The notes beneath the pieces are model-generated. The model was not told where the DNA came from and did not search any database. It saw only the letters and a program-made list of their open reading frames with translations. Positions 1 through 4,737 of a stretch of 6,329 bases of DNA are shown here, in pieces (within the stretch, counting starts at the first letter, position 1; every line of letters starts with the position of its first letter). The DNA is taken from NCBI GenBank assembly GCA_023253615.1, contig JALRFZ010000741.1:1-6329 (forward strand), in the 5' to 3' direction. Origin of the DNA: Verrucomicrobiales bacterium (GTDB lineage Bacteria > Verrucomicrobiota > Verrucomicrobiia > Verrucomicrobiales > DEV007). A program made the position numbers and the translations under genes.

Positions 1-1
1 T

Positions 2-1750
2 GGGGCCGGAGCGACCCTCACCGCCACCACTTCCTTCCAGATCGACGACGCCAACCGCGGCATCTTCCTCGGGGCCGGTGGAGGCAGCTTCGGAGCTGAT
101 GCGCTTGCGACTTTCACCATTGCCAACGGGATCACCGGCACCGGTGCCTTTGCCAAAGTCGGTGCCGGCACTGTCGTGCTCACCGGCGCCAACACCTACA
201 CCGGCCTCACCCTCGTCAATGCGGGCACACTCGAGCTCAATCGCAGCGGTGGCAACGCGATTGCCGGGGATGGTGTCGCCGGTACCAACGACCTGCAGGT
301 CAATACCGGCGCGACCCTGCGTCTCGGTGCGGCCGATCAGATCGCCGACAACGCGACGGTTTTCCTCAATGGGGGGACCTGGAATCTCAACAGCCGGAAT
401 GAAACGATCCGCAACCTGAATGCCGCGGTCGCCACCACCGCTCCCGCGCTCACCCTCGGAACCGGTGCCGTCCTGACCTTGAACCGCATCGACTGGGACA
501 ACACCGGCGCGAATGTCACGAGCAATCTCACCGGAGGCACGATCCGCTTTGTCGCGGATGGGGCGACGCAACCCATTTTCGACACCAATTATATCGGGAC
601 GGTCAACGTGGCGTCGAACGTGCAGATCGATGCCACCTCGCTCACCTTCCGGGCCTCGACCTTCGGCACCACCGTCGCGGGGAAGATCAGCGGGGCGGGG
701 CAGTTGATCTATGATCCGACCGGTGGAGCCGGGGGACTCAATTTGAACAACGGCACCAACGATTACTCCGGCGGCACCCGCTGGGTATCGAACAGCGGAG
801 TCAACGGCGCGTGGAATCTCTTCACCGTCAATGCCAGCGGAGCCCTCGGCACCGGGATCGTGTCCATCCAAGGCGGCAACCAGAATACCTGGACCTCCGC
901 TTTCGTCGGCACTCCGAGCGCCATGAATTTCGCCAACGGCACCACGACCCATGCCAACGATTTCGTCCTCACCGGAGCCGCGACCCTTTCCGCCGGCACT
1001 CCCGTGGGGGATACCGCGACGGGGGACAACGTCACGCTCTCGGGCGATTTCGATCTCGGCGCCAACCAGCTGTTTCTCCGGGGGCGCGGCACCGGCACGA
1101 TCAGTGGTGTCATCTCCGGTGCGGGAGGTGTCACGAAAATCGACAACCCCGGCACCTGGATTCTCAGCGGCACCAATCTCTACACCGGCGCGACCAACGT
1201 GAATGCCGGCACCCTCCTCGTGAGGGGCGACAACTCGGGCGCGACCGGCGACGTCACCGTGGCCGCGACCGCAAGGCTCGGCGGGGATGGCATCATCGGT
1301 GGAGACACCACCATCAACGGCACCCTCAGCACCGGCGCGCTCGCCACCACCGGATCGGTGGGAACCCTCGATTTCAACGGAAACGATCTCACCTTCAATG
1401 ACGGCAGCTTCTGGCTCGTGGATCTGGTGCAGGGCGTCACGGAAAGCTCGGACTCGATCACCGTCGGCGCTCTCAACATCGGCAGCAACGCGACTCTCAA
1501 CTTCTCCCTGACCGGGGCTTTCAACGGCGACGAAGTCTACACTCTCGCCACTTACACCGGTCTCGCCGGCACCTTCGCGAACTACGCGAATTCCGGCGTC
1601 TATACGATCGGCGGCAACAGCTTCTATCTCGACTACGGCACCAACACGATCACGCTCACCGCCGTTCCGGAGCCCGGCACGCTCGGTCTCCTCGGTCTCG
1701 CGATGGGCGGTTACTTCTGGCGGAAACGTCGCCGGAAGCGCTCCGCATGA
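2..1750 (+). CDS. PEP-CTERM surface protein with autotransporter-associated beta-strand repeats (5' partial)
   Basis: The reading frame is open from the left edge, so the N-terminus and signal peptide lie outside; 582 residues are visible. The composition is rich in Gly, Thr, Asn, Ala and Ser and poor in Cys and Lys, as in right-handed beta-helix passenger proteins. Two clear autotransporter-associated repeats (PATR, PF12951-like) contain NTYTGLTLVNAGTLEL and NLYTGATNVNAGTLLV; a third, more degenerate copy lies between them. The last 28 residues (555-582) form a PEP-CTERM signal: VPEP, a hydrophobic stretch, then a basic RKRRRK tail. There is no C-terminal autotransporter beta-barrel, so export is probably by Sec, with exosortase-dependent cleavage and attachment at the envelope. 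The role is unknown; adhesion, surface layer or matrix scaffolding are family-based guesses. A GTG at 176 is internal, not the start. A 130-base gap separates it from the next gene, so co-transcription is uncertain. Confidence 0.88.
   Translation, partial: GAGATLTATTSFQIDDANRGIFLGAGGGSFGADALATFTIANGITGTGAFAKVGAGTVVLTGANTYTGLTLVNAGTLELNRSGGNAIAGDGVAGTNDLQVNTGATLRLGAADQIADNATVFLNGGTWNLNSRNETIRNLNAAVATTAPALTLGTGAVLTLNRIDWDNTGANVTSNLTGGTIRFVADGATQPIFDTNYIGTVNVASNVQIDATSLTFRASTFGTTVAGKISGAGQLIYDPTGGAGGLNLNNGTNDYSGGTRWVSNSGVNGAWNLFTVNASGALGTGIVSIQGGNQNTWTSAFVGTPSAMNFANGTTTHANDFVLTGAATLSAGTPVGDTATGDNVTLSGDFDLGANQLFLRGRGTGTISGVISGAGGVTKIDNPGTWILSGTNLYTGATNVNAGTLLVRGDNSGATGDVTVAATARLGGDGIIGGDTTINGTLSTGALATTGSVGTLDFNGNDLTFNDGSFWLVDLVQGVTESSDSITVGALNIGSNATLNFSLTGAFNGDEVYTLATYTGLAGTFANYANSGVYTIGGNSFYLDYGTNTITLTAVPEPGTLGLLGLAMGGYFWRKRRRKRSA
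128..238 (+). repeat. Autotransporter-associated beta-strand repeat, copy 1
   Basis: This encodes residues 43-79 of the partial surface protein. The pattern is G-x-G-x-x-x-K-x-G-x-G-T-V-V-L-T-G-x-N-T-Y-T-G followed by T-x-V-N-A-G-T-L-x-L, the usual PATR core. Each unit is thought to add one turn to a beta-helix. Confidence 0.8.
680..856 (+). repeat. Degenerate beta-strand repeat, copy 2
   Basis: The repeat starts with GKISGAGQLIYDP and keeps the N-D-Y-S-G-G-T position of the PATR core, but the V-N-A-G-T-L half is replaced by a longer segment ending in NASGALGTG. It reads as a diverged or expanded unit of the same family. Confidence 0.45.
1106..1222 (+). repeat. Autotransporter-associated beta-strand repeat, copy 3
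   Basis: This encodes G-V-I-S-G-A-G-G-V-T-K, then W-I-L-S-G-T-N-L-Y-T-G and T-N-V-N-A-G-T-L-L-V. It is the closest match in the window to the PATR core, aligning without gaps to copy 1 over the NxYTG to AGTL portion. Confidence 0.8.
1664..1747 (+). other. PEP-CTERM sorting signal (within the surface protein)
   Basis: The final 28 codons give VPEP, a roughly 15-residue hydrophobic Gly/Leu segment (LGLLGLAMGGYFW), then an Arg/Lys cluster and the stop. This three-part layout is the exosortase/PEP-CTERM signal. It implies that the genome encodes an exosortase elsewhere; none is in this window. Confidence 0.9.
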
Positions 1751-1822
1751 CGAGCGGATTCGCCTCGACACGATTTCGGACACGCTGCAGGGGACATATC
1801 GACGCACCCTGAAATCCGTTGA

Positions 1823-1858
1823 CGCGCAGGCACCTTCCGGGGCACCGTCGCTTGCGCG
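1823..1858 (+). other. Possible hairpin in the intergenic leader
   Basis: CGCGCAGGC (1823-1831) can pair with GCTTGCGCG (1850-1858): eight Watson-Crick pairs and one G-U, with an 18-base loop. It sits 22 bases before the oxidoreductase start. There is no following T-run, so it is a poor intrinsic terminator for the surface-protein gene. The rest of the 1751-1880 gap shows no convincing -35/-10 pair; TTGACG at 1819-1824 resembles a -35 box but has no AT-rich partner downstream. Confidence 0.25.
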
Positions 1859-1880
1859 AACTTCCGCTCCCTCTCCTCCC

Positions 1881-3143
1881 ATGCAAAATCCCGATCCCGA
1901 CTGGAACCGCCGCCGTTTTCTCCAAGGCACCTTTCTCGCGAGCGGTGCCGTCGTCGCCTCGACGAGCGAGACCGTCGCCGCGAGCGCGGCCAACGATCAG
2001 CAACCCGAAATCGTCGACACCGTGGACGTGCTCGTCGTCGGAGGCGGCACCGCCGGCACCGTCGCCGCGATCCAGGCCGGACGCCTCGGGGCGAAGACGC
2101 TGCTCATCGAACGGGGCAGCCAGCTCGGCGGCACCATGACCACCGGCGGGGTCGCCTTTCCGGGGCTCTTCGATGCCTGGGGCAAACAGATCATCGCCGG
2201 GATCGGCTGGGAACTCGTCAAGGAATCCGTCGAGATGGACGATGGCACGTTTCCCAATTTCGCCAAGGTCCCCCAGCGCCACTGGCAAAACCAAGTCTTC
2301 ACGAATCAATTCCTCTATGCCATCCTCGCCGAGGAGAAATGCGCGCAGGCCGGCGTCGCGATCGCCTATTACGAGTTTCCCCGATCCGTCACGCGGGTCG
2401 ATCAGGGCTGGCAGGTCGATTGCGTTGGCTTCGGCACGAGCCGTCGCGTCTTCTGCCGTCAGATCATCGACTGCACCGGCGGAGCCGAGGTCGTCGGATT
2501 GCTCGGCCTGCCCCGGCTCCGCGAGGACGAGCGCCAGCCCGGCTCCTTTCTCTACATGCTCGGCGAAGCGCACGAGCCCGGTCGCAACCAGATCCATCGC
2601 CTTTACGTCCACGGGGCCGACTCCACCAATTCGCGTACCGCGACCCAGGCGAATCTCGCCGGACGCAAGTCCATCCTCGCCAAAGTGCGCGAGGAGAAAA
2701 AGCGGCTCATGCACCTGCAACCCGAGACCGGCTTCCGCGAGAGCTACCGCATCGAGGGCGAGACCATCGTCACCGTGCAGGATTACACCTCGGGCCGGTT
2801 CTTTGATGATGCGATCTCCTATGCCTTTTATCCGGTCGATCTCCACACCCGCGAAGGGGTGAAGCCCGAGCCGCTCAAGCCCGGCACGCTGCCGACCATT
2901 CCCCTGCGGGCGCTCATCCCGAAAGGCAGCCGCGATCTCATCGTCGCGGGCCGTTGTGTCAGCAGCGACCGCCTCGCCAATTCGGGCTTGCGCGTCCAGG
3001 CGCCCTGCATGGGCATGGGACAGGCCGCCGGTGTCGCCGCGGCGCTCGCCGCGAAGTCGGGCAAGACTCCGCTCGAGGTGCCGCTCGGAGAAATCCGCGA
3101 GCGACTCCGAGAGCACGGCCAGATCGTACCGGAGCGGGCATGA
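1881..3143 (+). CDS. Tat-exported FAD-dependent oxidoreductase (FAD_oxidored family)
   Basis: This is a 420-residue flavoprotein of the PF12831-like family, substrate unknown. The N-terminus is a twin-arginine signal: NRRRFLQG at residues 9-16, a hydrophobic region to about 27, and an Ala-rich cleavage region near 33-37 (AASAA). There is no lipobox Cys, so the product should be soluble in the periplasm. The Rossmann FAD-binding motif VVGGGTAG (52-59) fits GxGxxG, and E77 is well placed to bind the FAD ribose. ETGFRESYRIEGE (282-294) matches the family's internal R-x-x-x-R-I-x-G segment. The C-terminal FAD site is GRCVSSDR...GLRVQAPCMGMGQAAG (357-384). Folding with FAD before export explains the use of Tat. 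The ATG at 1881 is chosen because it puts the twin arginines near the N-terminus; no Shine-Dalgarno is visible. The stop overlaps the next start by four bases (ATGA), indicating one operon. Family members often sit in polysaccharide-use loci, but nothing here fixes the substrate. Confidence 0.88.
   Translation: MQNPDPDWNRRRFLQGTFLASGAVVASTSETVAASAANDQQPEIVDTVDVLVVGGGTAGTVAAIQAGRLGAKTLLIERGSQLGGTMTTGGVAFPGLFDAWGKQIIAGIGWELVKESVEMDDGTFPNFAKVPQRHWQNQVFTNQFLYAILAEEKCAQAGVAIAYYEFPRSVTRVDQGWQVDCVGFGTSRRVFCRQIIDCTGGAEVVGLLGLPRLREDERQPGSFLYMLGEAHEPGRNQIHRLYVHGADSTNSRTATQANLAGRKSILAKVREEKKRLMHLQPETGFRESYRIEGETIVTVQDYTSGRFFDDAISYAFYPVDLHTREGVKPEPLKPGTLPTIPLRALIPKGSRDLIVAGRCVSSDRLANSGLRVQAPCMGMGQAAGVAAALAAKSGKTPLEVPLGEIRERLREHGQIVPERA
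3131..3134 (+). promoter_or_regulatory. Ribosome binding site for the membrane redox gene
   Basis: GGAG lies five bases before the ATG at 3140, inside the end of the oxidoreductase gene. It supports this ATG over in-frame starts further upstream, such as 2954, which would force a long overlap with the oxidoreductase. Confidence 0.6.
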
Positions 3144-4078
3144 GCCAGCGTCTCGTCACGCTTTTCACTGCGACGACCTTCGTGGTCCTCTCGGTCAGCG
3201 GCATGGTCGCGTTTTTGCAGCCCTTCTCGATCCAGGTCGTCGGCCTGCACGCGCTGATGGGTTTTGCGTTTGTCGCCCTCGTCATTTTCCACGTCGCCGC
3301 CAGTTCTCGGGCGATGGGCCGGCATCTCCGGAGCCGTACGCTCTGGAGCGCTCTCGTGTTCACCGCCCTGTTGACCGCCTTGCTCTGGTGGCAGCCGGCG
3401 CCGGTCAAAGCCATCCTCGGCTGGAGCAAAAATCTTGGTCCGGCCCTCGATCGATTCGAGGTCGGCGAGGCCGGCATGGTCTACCGCTACAGTCCCGATC
3501 CGGGATACAAGATGATCCTCGATCTGCGTCCCGGTCCCGCCTACGACGCCGCGCGTCCGCCCCGACTTGCGATCTGGCTCGAGAACCAGTCGCACTATCA
3601 CATCAAGACCCTCCTCGAACCGGTCGGTGATGATGCCGAGGCGATGCTGCCCTATTGGTCTTTCAAGGTCGCGGGTTGGCGCGAGGCGATGGAGGAGGCG
3701 AAGAAGCGCGAGGGCGGGCTCGACGAGCTCGTCCATGCCGTCTCCAGCCCCACCGAGAACAGCTCCTTCGATCCCGCCGACTACATCCTGCCCGGCAAGA
3801 CGGCGTCGCCCATGCCCTACCGGCTCCTCATCGAGGTGAACCAGCCCGGCGATCCTTCGGAGAAGGAGAAGGACCAGCCTTCCCTCGTTTACCAGGTCGA
3901 GATCGACAACCACGATCCCCGCACCTTCCAGCTCCTCGAGATCGTCGGTTATCCCGTGCGGGAAGAAGGTGAGGGAGGGAAGATCGAGTGGCCACTTTAT
4001 TACGTCGACGATCGCTTCGAATCAGCGCTCGATCTTATCGACAGCGCCTTGCTCACGATCGAGCGGGGAGGGGAGTGA
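3140..4078 (+). CDS. Membrane protein: DUF4405-like cytochrome b helices fused to a DUF2271-like periplasmic domain
   Basis: The 312-residue product starts at the ATG overlapping the upstream stop. Three hydrophobic segments are visible at about residues 5-27, 31-55 and 68-84. Positive charges in the 57-66 loop (RAMGRHLRSR) place the N-terminus inside and the large C-terminal part outside. Helix 2 carries H37 and H51, in the H-x(13)-H pattern HALMGFAFVALVIFH that I recall from DUF4405/cytochrome b561-like proteins, where such histidines bind heme; H62 lies just after it. The C-terminal region (about 140-275) resembles DUF2271: P-R-L-A-I-W-L-E-N (141-149), the tryptophan-containing YWSFKVAGW (172-180), HAVSSPT (199-205) and YRLLIEVNQPGD (228-239). 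DUF2271 proteins have DGVSGAT-like sequence at the HAVSSPT position. The likely role is electron transfer between the membrane and the Tat-exported flavoprotein encoded just upstream; this is inferred from context. Domain names are from memory of the family patterns, not from a search. Confidence 0.72.
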   Translation: MSQRLVTLFTATTFVVLSVSGMVAFLQPFSIQVVGLHALMGFAFVALVIFHVAASSRAMGRHLRSRTLWSALVFTALLTALLWWQPAPVKAILGWSKNLGPALDRFEVGEAGMVYRYSPDPGYKMILDLRPGPAYDAARPPRLAIWLENQSHYHIKTLLEPVGDDAEAMLPYWSFKVAGWREAMEEAKKREGGLDELVHAVSSPTENSSFDPADYILPGKTASPMPYRLLIEVNQPGDPSEKEKDQPSLVYQVEIDNHDPRTFQLLEIVGYPVREEGEGGKIEWPLYYVDDRFESALDLIDSALLTIERGGE

Positions 4079-4105
4079 TCGATCCAAATGCTTCTTCCGA
4101 TGCAA

Positions 4106-4125
4106 GTTTACGAATTCTCGTAAGC
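4106..4125. other. Small hairpin over the hicA stop, between convergent genes
   Basis: TTACGA (4108-4113) and TCGTAA (4118-4123) form a 6-bp stem with a 4-base loop containing part of a GAATTC site. It overlaps the hicA stop codon and lies 29 bases after the plus-strand operon. No T-run follows on either strand, so a terminator role is weakly supported. Confidence 0.2.
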
Positions 4126-4347
4126 CCGGATGAAGTCTTCGCGACTGATGCCGCTTTGCGTAAGAATTGCTCGAAGGGTTGACCCCTTGATCATCCGATG
4201 TCCGGGGAGGGTGAGCGGTGTGATGGAGCCGTCAGATTCCGTGCGGGCGAGCGCCACATGGTTTCCCGTCCGCACGACCTCGAAACCGAGTTTCCGCAAT
4301 GCGGCAACAACTCGTGCATAAGGAGCATCTACCGGGAACTTTCCCAC
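4108..4347 (-). CDS. hicA: HicA-family mRNA interferase toxin
   Basis: The 79-residue product has the length and layout of HicA (YcfA, PF07927-like), a small dsRBD-fold ribonuclease that cleaves mRNA in the cytoplasm and is neutralised by HicB. Key features are ALRKLGFEVVR (16-26), then TGNHVALAR (27-35), where H30 matches the catalytic His of the G-x-H motif. ITPLTLPGHRMIKGSTLRAI (42-61) and the C-terminal helix SGISREDFI (65-73) follow. The start is GTG at 4345-4347, 17 bases after the hicB stop and without a clear Shine-Dalgarno, suggesting translation coupled to hicB. An in-frame CTG five codons upstream would add LPPI and cannot be excluded. The order is antitoxin first, opposite to the E. 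coli hicAB arrangement. The gene is intact, so the toxin is probably functional. Confidence 0.87.
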   Translation of the reverse strand: MGKFPVDAPYARVVAALRKLGFEVVRTGNHVALARTESDGSITPLTLPGHRMIKGSTLRAILTQSGISREDFIRAYENS

Positions 4348-4364
4348 GATTGGCGGCAGTTGAT

Positions 4365-4601
4365 TTACGCGGGGATTGCAGCTTCCGCCACAAACGCCTC
4401 AAGAACCGGGTCTTCTTCGATCAGAGCAAGAGCCTCGTTTCCAAAGGTCTCAAGGTGAAAAGAAATCGCCGAGCGAACGTCCAACAAGGCCTCCTCGTAG
4501 GTATCACCTTGGCCGATGACGGCTCCGCGAGCGAGACCGAGCGGGTAGGCGACATATCCATCGGCGTGTCGTTCCACGACAATCTTCAGAGGTCTGGCCA
4601 T
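4365..4601 (-). CDS. hicB: HicB-family antitoxin, short form
   Basis: The 78-residue product begins MARPLKIVVERHADGYVAY, the first strands of the partial RNase H-like HicB fold. G-D-T-Y-E-E-A-L (32-39) and DVRSAISFHLETFG (41-54) follow, as in HicB antitoxins that bind and block HicA. The protein ends at about residue 78, with no room for the C-terminal ribbon-helix-helix or helix-turn-helix DNA-binding domain of longer HicB proteins. An ATG at 4658 gives a 19-residue extension, but homology begins at the ATG at 4601, so that start is preferred. It is the first gene of the pair and shares a 125-base divergent spacer with polA. GC content of the pair is about 56% by hand count, against roughly 64% around it, which fits acquisition by transfer. 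Confidence 0.85.
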   Translation of the reverse strand: MARPLKIVVERHADGYVAYPLGLARGAVIGQGDTYEEALLDVRSAISFHLETFGNEALALIEEDPVLEAFVAEAAIPA

Positions 4602-4606
4602 GCCGG

Positions 4607-4635
4607 ACCATAGAGGGTCTTTTGCGTATGGGCAA
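4607..4635 (-). promoter_or_regulatory. Possible sigma70-type promoter for hicBA
   Basis: On the minus strand, TTGCCC (4635-4630) and TATGGT (4612-4607) are separated by 17 bases; each matches the consensus at four of six positions. The -10 box ends only five bases before the hicB ATG, so the transcript would start at or next to the start codon and be nearly leaderless. This agrees with the absence of a Shine-Dalgarno, but the boxes are weak. Confidence 0.25.
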
Positions 4636-4647
4636 CAGGATTGAGGT

Positions 4648-4737
4648 GCTTCGGCCATGCTCGTCGCACTGCGCCGTGTTCCCCACTCCGCTTGACTTCC
4701 CCCTTCTCCCGCCGTTCCCTTGCGGCATGGCCGAAGC
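4648..4737. repeat. 13-bp perfect inverted repeat; right arm covers the polA start codon
   Basis: GCTTCGGCCATGC (4648-4660) is the exact reverse complement of GCATGGCCGAAGC (4725-4737), separated by 64 bases. The right arm contains the polA ATG (4727-4729) and the next codons. The left arm lies about 47 bases upstream of hicB on the shared spacer. If both arms are in one transcript they could pair and hide the polA start. It could also be a protein-binding site or the trace of a small inverted duplication. Confidence 0.6.

Noticed and set aside
1774..1802. TTTCGG and TATCGA with 17-base spacing as a promoter for the oxidoreductase operon.
   Set aside because: Only two and three consensus positions match; too weak to call.
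1656..3116. A 486-residue open frame on the minus strand opposite the oxidoreductase.
   Set aside because: Its Gly/Asp/Arg-rich translation lacks family features and mirrors the coding bias of the plus-strand gene, whose FAD motifs are unmistakable.
2954..3139. N-terminal extension of the membrane protein to an upstream in-frame ATG.
   Set aside because: It would overlap the oxidoreductase by 190 bases and add an Arg-rich segment unlike a membrane-protein N-terminus. The ATG at 3140 has a GGAG at the right distance.
2828..3913. A 361-residue minus-strand open frame across the two operon genes.
   Set aside because: It is antisense to two supported genes, without domain motifs; a shadow of GC-rich codon use.
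4602..4658. N-terminal extension of HicB to an ATG at 4658.
   Set aside because: HicB homology starts at MARPLKIVV. The upstream ATG only exists because of the inverted repeat with the polA start, which is why both begin MAEA.
4692..4720. TTGACT at 4692-4697 as a -35 box for polA.
   Set aside because: There is no AT-rich -10 at a suitable distance, and the start codon follows too closely at 4727.
4628..4726. In-frame ATG upstream of polA giving 33 extra residues.
   Set aside because: The added Pro/Cys-rich residues have no counterpart in PolA, whose homology starts right after the ATG at 4727.
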